This document shows positions 1-6,138 of a stretch of DNA of 34,911 nt, one piece after another; position 1 is the stretch's first letter; each line of letters starts with the position of its first letter. The stretch comes from an uncultured Lachnospiraceae bacterium. Its GTDB lineage: Bacteria; Bacillota; Clostridia; Lachnospirales; Lachnospiraceae. The translations under genes were made by a program, and so were the position numbers. The notes beneath the pieces were generated by a model. It ran no database searches. It was not told where the DNA came from and worked only from the letters and a program-made list of their open reading frames with translations. Where the stretch lies: contig CAJUGD010000038.1 in assembly GCA_910586205.1 (NCBI GenBank), positions 1 to 34,911 on the forward strand, given 5' to 3'.

Positions 1-3
1 CAA

Positions 4-77
<74 letters not shown>

Positions 78-119
78 ATAATAATATCCAACAGGCTTCG
101 CCACTCGGCGACGGATTAT

Positions 120-148
120 ATTCTATCATATTATATGGTAAAATGCAA
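120..148 (-). promoter_or_regulatory. Promoter of tRNA-Arg
   Basis: On the minus strand TTGCAT and TAGAAT are separated by 17 bp. The predicted start is near 113, leaving a leader of about 35 nt before the tRNA. Confidence 0.55.
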
Positions 149-253
149 GCGTTTTTTCCCATATTCTTTTTTTTCTTGACATTTTTTGTTGCCCTCCGTT
201 TCGGCCGGGCCTATGGTTTTTGTTTTTCTTTCTGTTTTGCCAGCAAAAAAAGC

Positions 254-282
254 TTGCATAAATGTCCATTATAAACTATATT
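254..282 (+). promoter_or_regulatory. Promoter of the rib operon
   Basis: TTGCAT and TATATT are separated by 17 bp. The predicted start near 289 lies just upstream of the FMN aptamer, as expected for a riboswitch-controlled transcript. Confidence 0.6.
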
Positions 283-296
283 ATTAATTGAATTAA

Positions 297-402
297 ATCT
301 TCAGGGCAGGGTGCAAGTCCCTACCGGCGGTAAAGCCCGCGAGCCGAAAGGTTGATCCGGTCAGATTCCGGAGCCGACAGTATAGTCTGGATGGAAGAAG
401 AT
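297..402 (+). promoter_or_regulatory. FMN riboswitch (RFN element) aptamer
   Basis: The conserved RFN blocks are all visible: CAGGGCAGGGTGCAAGTCC near 302, CTACCGGCGGTAAAGCCCGC near 320, CGAGCCGAAAGG, and the 3' block GATGGAAGAAGATG. The closing P1 helix pairs ATCTTC (297-302) with GAAGAT (397-402). It senses FMN and controls the riboflavin biosynthesis genes that follow. Confidence 0.95.
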
Positions 403-480
403 GGCATATGCAGAGGCATTATTCTCTGCTGCAGCAAACCAAAGAACGATAGAATGATTGTTTGATTTGCCAGGTCATAA

Positions 481-524
481 GCGCTCTGAGATGGACGATT
501 CCATTTCAGGGCTTTTTCTTTTCC
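481..524 (+). terminator. FMN riboswitch expression-platform terminator
   Basis: The arm GCTCTGAGATGG (483-494) pairs with CCATTTCAGGGC (501-512) with two G-U pairs, across a 6-nt loop, and is followed by TTTTTCTTTT. It lies after the aptamer and before ribE, so FMN binding is expected to stop transcription here. The sequence between 403 and 480 presumably holds the competing antiterminator arm. Confidence 0.8.
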
Positions 525-632
525 CTATATTGTACTTTCAAAAAACATAAAACAACCTTCGCGTCAGTATTATCACAGATCGTAAAAATTACAGATCACA
601 AAAATCACGGATCGCGAAAGAAAGGAATCAGC

Positions 633-1313
633 ATGTTTACAGGAATCATAGAGGAGCTGGGTCAGATCCGCCGTATCTGTATACAGGGCAGCTCCGGACA
701 GATTGCCATAAGCGCAAAAAAGGTATTAGAAGGCACACATATTGGAGACAGCATTGCCGTAAACGGGATCTGTCTGACGGTTGTTTCTCTTGAAAAGGAC
801 GGATTTACTGCCGATGTAATGGCTGAAACCATGCGAAGAAGCAGCTTGAGCATAGGAAAACCTGGAGATTTGGTGAACTTAGAACGGGCCATGGCAGTTG
901 ACGGACGTTTTGGAGGGCACTTTGTGTCCGGACATATTGACGGAACCGGCATTATCCGCTCTTATAAAAAAGAGCAAAATGCGGTGTGGGTAACTATTGA
1001 TACAAAACCTGAGATTCTGCGTCTCATTGTAGAAAAAGGTTCTGTAGCCATAGACGGAATCAGCCTGACTGTGGCCACGATAGGCCATAGCTGGTTTCAA
1101 GTATCTGTTATTCCCCATACAGGCAGCGAGACCACCTTGTTAAAAAAACACCCGGGAGATCCGGTTAACCTTGAAAATGATTTAGTGGGAAAATATGTGG
1201 AACGTCTGCTGGGCTTTTCCCTTCCCCAAACATCAGCTTCATCCGGCCTCCCAAAACAGCACTGCCGATCAGAGGGAATTACCATGGATTTCTTAAAGGA
1301 AAACGGAATCTGA
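633..1313 (+). CDS. ribE: Riboflavin synthase, alpha subunit
   Basis: Riboflavin synthase converts two 6,7-dimethyl-8-ribityllumazine molecules into riboflavin and a pyrimidine returned to the pathway. The 226-residue product starts with the family hallmark MFTGIIEE and has the two tandem lumazine-binding barrels: VNGICLTV at 43-50 and IDGISLTV at 140-147, with GGHFVSGHIDGTG at 94-106. I chose the ATG at 633 because it begins the conserved N-terminus and follows AAAGAAAGGA; the frame stays open upstream to 462 but that part crosses the attenuator. It is the first gene of ribE-ribBA-ribH under the FMN riboswitch. Normally ribD precedes it in Firmicutes; here it does not. Identification is secure. 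Confidence 0.95.
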   Translation: MFTGIIEELGQIRRICIQGSSGQIAISAKKVLEGTHIGDSIAVNGICLTVVSLEKDGFTADVMAETMRRSSLSIGKPGDLVNLERAMAVDGRFGGHFVSGHIDGTGIIRSYKKEQNAVWVTIDTKPEILRLIVEKGSVAIDGISLTVATIGHSWFQVSVIPHTGSETTLLKKHPGDPVNLENDLVGKYVERLLGFSLPQTSASSGLPKQHCRSEGITMDFLKENGI

Positions 1314-1350
1314 CATCTGCCTGCCAAACGCCAAAAGAAAGGAGTTAAAA

Positions 1351-2559
1351 ATGGAGCAAACCTATCATTCTATTGAAGAAGCCTTAGAGGACCTGCGTGC
1401 CGGAAAAATCATCCTGGTTACAGATGACCCGGACCGGGAGAACGAAGGCGACATGATCTGTGCGGCTGAATTTGCAACACAAGAAAACATCAATTTTATG
1501 GCATGTCATGCCAAAGGACTGATCTGCACACCCATGAGCAGGGAATTGGCATCAAAGCTGGGCCTTCCTCCAATGGTAACAGAAAATACGGATAATCATC
1601 AAACTGCTTTTACTGTGTCCATTGACCACACAGGCACCTCCACAGGAATATCGGCTGCAGAGCGTTCCTACACCATGATGAAATGTGTAGAAGAAGGGAC
1701 AAAGCCAGAAGATTTCCGCCGTCCAGGACATGTATTTCCCTTGATCGCCAAACCAGGCGGCGTCCTGGTAAGAAACGGACATACGGAAGCAACCGTGGAT
1801 TTATGCCGCCTGGCCGGCCTGAAGGAATGCGGTATCTGCTGTGAGATCATGGAGGAGGACGGCACCATGATGCAGACTAAGAACCTGTGGAAGCTGGCAA
1901 ACGAGTATAACCTGAAATTTATTACCATAAAAGATCTTCAGGATTACTGCAGAATCCATGAAAGGCATGTAGTGAGAGAAGCCTGCGCCCACATGCCTAC
2001 CCAATATGGACAATTTCAAATCTATGGTTATGTCAATGACATTTCCGGCGAGCACCATATAGCGCTGGTAAAAGGAGAGATCGGCGATGGAGAAAATGTC
2101 CTCTGCCGGGTTCACTCAGAGTGCCTGACCGGAGACACCTTTGGTTCCATGCGGTGTGACTGTGGAAAACAGCTTCAGACTGCCATGAGGCTGATTGAGG
2201 AAGAAGGCCGAGGAGTTGTTCTGTATATGCGTCAGGAAGGCCGGGGAATCGGGCTGATCAACAAATTGAAAGCATATGAATTACAAGAACAGGGCTATGA
2301 CACTGTGGAAGCCAACGTAAAGCTGGGCTTTGCCCCTGATCTGCGGGAATACTGGATCGGCGCCCAGATTCTCTCGGATCTCGGCGTAAAATCCCTGCGG
2401 CTTCTGACCAATAACCCTGAAAAGGTATATGGCATCCGTGACTTTGGCCTGGAAATACGCCAGCGGGTTCCCATTGAGATTCAGCCCCAGCCCTTTGACG
2501 AGTTTTATATGCGCACAAAGCAGGCAAAGATGGGACATATTTTCCACCATATTCTTTAA
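1351..2559 (+). CDS. ribBA: Bifunctional 3,4-dihydroxy-2-butanone-4-phosphate synthase / GTP cyclohydrolase II
   Basis: This fusion catalyses both entry steps of riboflavin synthesis: ribulose-5-phosphate to dihydroxybutanone phosphate plus formate, and GTP ring opening. The RibB half shows DDPDRENEGD at 25-34 and HTEATVDLCRLAG at 144-156. The RibA half shows RVHSECLTGDTFGS at 253-266, zinc ligands C258, C269 and C271, the catalytic-loop RQEGRGIGL at 294-302, and LTNNP at 352-356. Length (402 residues) is normal for the fusion and both active sites look intact. It lies 37 nt after ribE behind AAAGGAG, in the FMN-riboswitch operon. Confidence 0.97.
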   Translation: MEQTYHSIEEALEDLRAGKIILVTDDPDRENEGDMICAAEFATQENINFMACHAKGLICTPMSRELASKLGLPPMVTENTDNHQTAFTVSIDHTGTSTGISAAERSYTMMKCVEEGTKPEDFRRPGHVFPLIAKPGGVLVRNGHTEATVDLCRLAGLKECGICCEIMEEDGTMMQTKNLWKLANEYNLKFITIKDLQDYCRIHERHVVREACAHMPTQYGQFQIYGYVNDISGEHHIALVKGEIGDGENVLCRVHSECLTGDTFGSMRCDCGKQLQTAMRLIEEEGRGVVLYMRQEGRGIGLINKLKAYELQEQGYDTVEANVKLGFAPDLREYWIGAQILSDLGVKSLRLLTNNPEKVYGIRDFGLEIRQRVPIEIQPQPFDEFYMRTKQAKMGHIFHHIL

Positions 2560-2594
2560 AAACTGCCAATATATAAATCAAGGAGGAAGCAAAC

Positions 2595-3068
2595 ATGAAA
2601 GAAATCCGCATATTAGAGGGAAAATTAGTCGCACCTGAAGGAATGAAGGCGGCTGTTATAGCATCCCGCTTTAATGAAATCGTTGTCAACAAGCTGTTAG
2701 GAGGCGCAGTGGACGGTTTGGTGCGTCACGGCGTAGAAGAAGAAAATATCACTGCAGTCTGGGTCCCGGGAGCATTTGAAATCCCCACTGCAGCGGCAAA
2801 ACTGGCAAAATCCGGAAAATACCATGCCGTCATTTGTGTAGGTGCTGTCATTCGGGGAGAAACATCCCACTATGACTATGTATGCAGTGAAGTATCAAAA
2901 GGGATTGCTCAGGTAAGTCTGTCCACCGGAGTTCCTGTTCTCTTTGGTGTAATTACAACAGAAAACATCGAACAGGCCATTGCCCGCGCCGGCAGCAAAG
3001 CAGGCAATAAAGGCTATGACTGCGCCCTGTCTGCAATCGAGATGGTAAACCTAATGGCACAGCTTTAA
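2595..3068 (+). CDS. ribH: 6,7-dimethyl-8-ribityllumazine synthase
   Basis: Lumazine synthase condenses dihydroxybutanone phosphate with the ribitylaminouracil to give the substrate of RibE, usually as an icosahedral or pentameric shell. The 157-residue protein has SRFNE at 24-28, VPGAFEIP at 57-64, the phosphate and catalytic loop GAVIRGETSHYDYVC at 83-97 with the expected His at 92, and RAGSKAGNKG near the C-terminus. The start follows AAGGAGGAAGC with good spacing. It closes the operon, 35 nt after ribBA and just before a strong terminator. Confidence 0.97.
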   Translation: MKEIRILEGKLVAPEGMKAAVIASRFNEIVVNKLLGGAVDGLVRHGVEEENITAVWVPGAFEIPTAAAKLAKSGKYHAVICVGAVIRGETSHYDYVCSEVSKGIAQVSLSTGVPVLFGVITTENIEQAIARAGSKAGNKGYDCALSAIEMVNLMAQL

Positions 3069-3082
3069 ATATACATCAATCA

Positions 3083-3135
3083 AAGGGGATGCCGGGAAAC
3101 AGGGGCTCTCTATCTCCCGGCATCCCCTTGCTTTT
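3083..3135 (+). terminator. Rho-independent terminator after ribH
   Basis: A perfect 15-bp stem (3083-3097 with 3115-3129, containing GGGGATGCCGGGA) is followed by GCTTTT. It separates ribH from the convergent HAD gene, whose stop is at 3134, and may work in both directions. Confidence 0.85.
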
Positions 3136-3931
3136 AATCCTCAATAAGCCCCAGTATCTTCATGGCATATGCAATCCCATCCTCCTCCACTGTCCTTGTG
3201 GTAAATTCCGCATATGCCTCCAGCTCCTTATCATGTTTTCCCATAAGGACTGTGTGTCTGGCATATTCAAACATAGGAAGATCATTGGTACTATCCCCAA
3301 ACACATAGGCATTCTCCAGAGCTATTCCATAGTGATCCAAAACCATCTTAATTGCCGTGGCCTTAGAATGGCCCTTTGGAACACACTCATAAAAATCATT
3401 TCCCCTGTCAATCACCTGAATATCCGGCTTCATACTATTAAAAAATCCCGTCTTATCGCTTCGTTCATCTGCCATAACACAAAATTTATCAAACACATAA
3501 CTGTCATTTTCCCAGCCATGCTCTGTCAGTATACCGCTTCGGGCCACTCCTTTCCTCAGCTTTTCCGCAGCCGGAATCCTAGACACCTGCTTTTGCATAC
3601 AGCAGCTCTCCCATCCCTCCAGCACTCCATCCAGCCCATAGGCCACAATATCCTGTTTAATACGGTTACACCGCTCTAAGGAAATCTGGTGATGATATAA
3701 GGCTTTTCCCTCTGCCTCTATGTATGTGCCACAGCCGCAAAGACACCCGTCGGTTTCCACCAGATTTAAAAATTCCCTTGTCAGGCAAAACGTTCTGCCG
3801 GAATTAATAAATACCAGATGCCCCTTTTTCCTTGCTTTCTCAAGAGCATGTGCCGCACTTTCCGGCACTTTGTGTGTAATCTCACTTAATAACGTTCCGT
3901 CAATATCAAAAAATAAAGCTTTTCTGTCCAT
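3134..3931 (-). CDS. HAD-superfamily (Cof-type) phosphatase
   Basis: This is a 265-residue member of the Cof subfamily of HAD hydrolases, which dephosphorylate sugar phosphates, nucleotides or cofactor phosphates. Motif I is DIDGTL at 9-14, motif II is NSGRT with Ser44, a Lys of motif III lies in the KATAIK region, and motif IV is GDSTNDLPMF at 212-221. The size between motifs II and III fits a C2 cap domain. The ATG follows AAAGGAAG. An FMN-phosphatase role is tempting beside the rib operon, but the gene is convergent and has its own promoter, so the substrate is not established. Confidence 0.9.
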   Translation of the reverse strand: MDRKALFFDIDGTLLSEITHKVPESAAHALEKARKKGHLVFINSGRTFCLTREFLNLVETDGCLCGCGTYIEAEGKALYHHQISLERCNRIKQDIVAYGLDGVLEGWESCCMQKQVSRIPAAEKLRKGVARSGILTEHGWENDSYVFDKFCVMADERSDKTGFFNSMKPDIQVIDRGNDFYECVPKGHSKATAIKMVLDHYGIALENAYVFGDSTNDLPMFEYARHTVLMGKHDKELEAYAEFTTRTVEEDGIAYAMKILGLIED

Positions 3932-4030
3932 TATCTTCCTTTCCAGCTAATGTTCATACAACAATTCACGAGAACATTCATTTGTTTTCATATAACTGAT
4001 AGAATCTTCAGCTTTTTAAGCTTTACACAA

Positions 4031-4062
4031 TACAAAAACAAAAACCCTTGTAAATACAAGAG
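4031..4062 (-). terminator. Terminator or attenuator in the HAD gene leader
   Basis: On the minus strand CTCTTGTA and TACAAGGG form an 8-bp stem with a 2-nt loop (or 7 bp with 4 nt) followed by TTTTTGTTTTTGTA. It lies only about 20-50 nt after the predicted start at 4082 and 100 nt before the HAD start codon, so it would either attenuate that gene or end a very short RNA. Confidence 0.6.
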
Positions 4063-4088
4063 TTATGCAAACGTCTATAACCGAATAA

Positions 4089-4118
4089 ATTATAGCATTT
4101 AAAGATGAAAAATGTCAA
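4089..4118 (-). promoter_or_regulatory. Consensus sigma-A promoter upstream of the HAD gene
   Basis: The minus strand has TTGACA and TATAAT, both perfect, separated by 18 bp. The predicted start is near 4082, giving a leader of about 150 nt before the HAD gene. Confidence 0.8.
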
Positions 4119-4170
4119 GAGCCGCCCCTGAACGGTAGCGATATTTTAGACGGGGCCAGAGAATCCCCCC

Positions 4171-4216
4171 CAATAATAAAACGCTCTAGGAAAGATGCTC
4201 CCCTTTCCTAGAGCGT
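4171..4216 (-). terminator. Strong minus-strand terminator
   Basis: ACGCTCTAGGAAA (4181-4193) and TTTCCTAGAGCGT (4204-4216) pair perfectly over 13 bp with a 10-nt loop. On the minus strand the U-rich tract TTTATTATTG follows. Confidence 0.75.
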
Positions 4217-4421
4217 GTCTGAAGCTTGATTACTTTTTACTCACCCTGTTCTGTTCCTTGTGTTTCTTTCGGAATTCCAAATGCTGACCCTATTGTTTGT
4301 ATTACTCTGACTCTCATGCTGTTCTTCTTTATCCAAGCATAAAGAAACCGTCAAACACCCTTCCTTTGATGTTGCAAGGATAATCAAAGGTTCATGAGCG
4401 ATATTTATACCCTAGCAACGG
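4171..4421 (-). ncRNA. Candidate structured RNA (or decayed gene) between two terminators
   Basis: The minus strand carries three strong hairpins in a row: CCTTTGAT pairing with ATCAAAGG (4363-4390), TTCTTTAT pairing with ATAAAGAA (4325-4346), and a perfect 13-bp terminator stem ending in TTTTATTATT (4171-4216). A weak promoter TTGATT, 16 bp, TAATAA (4428-4455) would start a transcript near 4421. The tRNA unit ends at its own terminator at 4541, so this terminator needs another transcript. A 26-codon frame at 4237-4317 (MRVRVIQTIG at its start) ends just before it, so the remains of a coding gene are an alternative. I do not recognise an RNA family. Confidence 0.3.
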
Positions 4422-4456
4422 AGTTTTTTATTATTTAACTTTATGAAGGAATCAAG

Positions 4457-4567
4457 ATGAAAGACAATTCATATATTTCGACTTTGCTCGATGCCTTGTC
4501 GGTTAAGGTCTACTCTACCCCAGATAAAGCAGATTTAAAAACAACAAAAATGCCGGAACCTATATAA
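4457..4567 (+). CDS. Possible 36-residue small protein
   Basis: An ATG follows AAGGAATCAAG and opens 36 codons beginning MKDNSYISTL. Composition is unremarkable and there is no recognisable motif, membrane segment or plus-strand promoter. Its last codons overlap the terminator hairpin of the tRNA unit on the other strand. It may be chance; kept only because the ribosome site is plausible in an otherwise empty interval. Confidence 0.2.
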   Translation: MKDNSYISTLLDALSVKVYSTPDKADLKTTKMPEPI

Positions 4568-4584
4568 AATCAAGGCTCCGGCAT
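4541..4584 (-). terminator. Terminator of the tRNA-Pro/tRNA-Gly unit
   Basis: On the minus strand ATGCCGGAGCC (4584-4574) pairs with GGTTCCGGCAT (4560-4550) over 11 bp with one G-U, followed by TTTTGTTGT. It lies 13 nt after the tRNA-Gly 3' end. Confidence 0.8.
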
Positions 4585-4596
4585 ATAAAAGAAAAG

Positions 4597-4667
4597 AGCG
4601 GGTGATGGGAATCGAACCCACGTATCCAGCTTGGAAGGCTGGTGTTCTACCATTGAACTACACCCGC
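4597..4667 (-). tRNA. tRNA-Gly (anticodon TCC)
   Basis: Acceptor arms GCGGGTG and CACCCGC pair fully, the T arm has GGTTCGATTCC, and the loop CTTCCAA gives anticodon TCC. No CCA is encoded. It follows tRNA-Pro by 31 nt in one transcription unit. Confidence 0.95.
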
Positions 4668-4698
4668 ATAATAAATATGAACTTTTCTGCTTACAGCA

Positions 4699-4773
4699 TC
4701 GGGGTGACAGGATTCGAACCTGCGACTTCCTGGTCCCAAACCAGGCGCTCTAGCCAAACTGAGCCACACCCCG
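4699..4773 (-). tRNA. tRNA-Pro (anticodon TGG)
   Basis: Acceptor arms CGGGGTG and CACCCCG pair fully, the T arm has GGTTCGAATCC, and the loop TTTGGGA gives anticodon TGG. The discriminator is A, with no encoded CCA. First gene of the two-tRNA unit. Confidence 0.95.
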
Positions 4774-4829
4774 AAACATGGAATGCTGCCATCCCGCACA
4801 ATCAACACTTGTTGACCAACGCAAGAATC

Positions 4830-4858
4830 ATTATACAACAATCATTCCATTTTGTCAA
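4830..4858 (-). promoter_or_regulatory. Consensus promoter of the tRNA-Pro/tRNA-Gly unit
   Basis: Perfect TTGACA and TATAAT hexamers are separated by 17 bp on the minus strand. The predicted start near 4823 gives a leader of about 50 nt. Confidence 0.85.
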
Positions 4859-4926
4859 CCAAAAATTTTCCTAAAAACACCAAAAAATTTCTGGCACAGC
4901 TTCCGAAACTCATGATCCTTATTTTT

Positions 4927-4985
4927 CCCGGCAAAGTATACATCCTCCGAGTGCAATTCTTCCGATCTCAGTACACTTTGCCGGG
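4927..4985. other. Long-loop hairpin in the 3' region of the phosphodiesterase operon
   Basis: CCCGGCAAAGT (4927-4937) and ACTTTGCCGGG (4975-4985) pair perfectly over 11 bp across a 37-nt loop. Neither strand has a U-tract directly after it, so it is not a normal intrinsic terminator. It sits 2 bp past the stop of the last operon gene. Confidence 0.55.
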
Positions 4986-4987
4986 CA

Positions 4988-5476
4988 TTAGGAAACAAAG
5001 TGCCGCTCATAGCGCACGCTTCCATCCTCCTCCATATACATAATCATATAGGAAGGTTTACGCCCTTCCTGCCTCGGATAAGAAAGACTTCCCGGATTCA
5101 ATATGGTAACTCCGCCCCGCTCCTCCAAAAACGGGCGATGAGTATGGCCATACATGGCAATATCGCATTCCCGATCCAAAGCCTCCTGATAAAGCCCTTC
5201 TACTCCCAATGATACGTTATAATAATGGCCATGAGTCAGCAAAATTCTATGTCCCCTTAACTCCAGCTCCAGCTCCCTCTCTAAAGAAGAAAAGAAATCA
5301 TTGTTCCCCATAACCATTTCCAGACAGCAGCCCTCATTGACCCAGTCTCCGATCCATGCTTCACTTCCCTCAGAATCACCCAGATGAATCAGCATATCAA
5401 TAGGCTTTTCTTCCTCAATTACCCGTCTCAGATTATCATCCTTTCGGTGAGTATCACTTACAATTAGTATTTTCAT
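4988..5476 (-). CDS. YfcE/MJ0936-type metallophosphodiesterase
   Basis: This 162-residue calcineurin-like phosphoesterase belongs to the compact YfcE/MJ0936 group, Mn-dependent phosphodiesterases whose physiological substrates are mostly unknown. The metal-binding blocks are in order: SDTH at 7-10, LGD at 32-34, GNND at 57-60, HGH at 82-84 and GHTH at 110-113, followed by the typical NPGSLSYPR near the C-terminus. Its ATG overlaps the rdgB stop codon (TGATG), so it is probably translationally coupled. Pairing with a nucleotide pyrophosphatase is common in Firmicutes. A second, divergent paralogue starts the same operon at 9463. Confidence 0.9.
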   Translation of the reverse strand: MKILIVSDTHRKDDNLRRVIEEEKPIDMLIHLGDSEGSEAWIGDWVNEGCCLEMVMGNNDFFSSLERELELELRGHRILLTHGHYYNVSLGVEGLYQEALDRECDIAMYGHTHRPFLEERGGVTILNPGSLSYPRQEGRKPSYMIMYMEEDGSVRYERHFVS

Positions 5477-6084
5477 CAGGATTCCTCCCCAAGAATTTGT
5501 CTCAATTCTTCTTTCATGGCCTCCAGCGCTTTGCCTCTGTGGCTGATCTTATTTTTCTGCTCAATCGTCAGTTCTGCGGAAGTGACCCCGTATTCCGGAA
5601 TCATCAAAATCGGGTCATACCCAAAGCCTCCGCTTCCCGCCGGTTCCATAGCAATCATCCCCTCCATAGAAGCTTCCGTGTGAACTACCCTTCCGTCCGG
5701 AAGCACTGCGGCAATATTGCAGATAAAACGAGCAGCCCTTTCCTCTCCTTTGGCATTTTTCAGCCGTTCAATAATATTCCGGTTCTTGATATCATAGGAA
5801 GTATCTTCCCCCATATATCGCGCCGAATAGATTCCTGGTTCCCCGCCTATATAATCCACTTCCAATCCCGAATCATCTGCCAGCACAATATCTCCTGTAC
5901 ATTCCCAGACTGCCCGTGCTTTAATCTCTGCATTTTCACCGAAGCTTTTTCCGTTCTCCACAATCTCCGGATCCGCCCCTGCCTCTTTCATGGAAAGAAT
6001 ATCACATCCCAAATCCCCCAAGATCAAGCGGATTTCTCTCATCTTCCCTGCATTTCCAGTAGCAAATATAATTCTGTGCTTCAT
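5476..6084 (-). CDS. rdgB: dITP/XTP pyrophosphatase (Ham1/RdgB family)
   Basis: Enzymes of this family hydrolyse non-canonical purine triphosphates (dITP, XTP) to the monophosphate and pyrophosphate, keeping deaminated bases out of nucleic acids. Visible motifs are TGNAGK at 9-14, ENGKSFGENA near 43-52, DDSGLEVD at 70-77 and SHRGKAL near the C-terminus. I start it at 6084 (MKHRIIFATG), which follows GGAGG by 6 nt and gives the usual length of 202 residues; an in-frame ATG at 6099 has no ribosome site. It overlaps the next gene by one base and follows the protease gene by 54 nt. Confidence 0.95.
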   Translation of the reverse strand: MKHRIIFATGNAGKMREIRLILGDLGCDILSMKEAGADPEIVENGKSFGENAEIKARAVWECTGDIVLADDSGLEVDYIGGEPGIYSARYMGEDTSYDIKNRNIIERLKNAKGEERAARFICNIAAVLPDGRVVHTEASMEGMIAMEPAGSGGFGYDPILMIPEYGVTSAELTIEQKNKISHRGKALEAMKEELRQILGEES

Positions 6085-6138
6085 CCTTATCCTCCACATT
6101 TACAATAAACCGCTACATCCTTTTTGATAGCCTCCAAG

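Larger units (their letters stand above)
3932..4596. other. 665-bp gene-poor interval
   Basis: No convincing long reading frame is present. On the minus strand it holds the HAD promoter (4089-4118) and a terminator in its leader (4031-4062), a perfect-stem terminator (4171-4216) with two more hairpins upstream (4325-4346 and 4363-4390), and the tRNA-unit terminator (4541-4584). On the plus strand there is only a possible 36-codon frame at 4457-4567. Confidence 0.7.

Noticed and set aside
4031..4216. Integration scar or attachment sites of a mobile element
   Set aside because: No integrase, no flanking direct repeat and no tRNA-end duplication could be seen; hairpins are adequately explained as terminators.
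4602..4874. 90-codon plus-strand frame over the tRNA genes
   Set aside because: Antisense to tRNA-Gly and tRNA-Pro, which account for the sequence fully.
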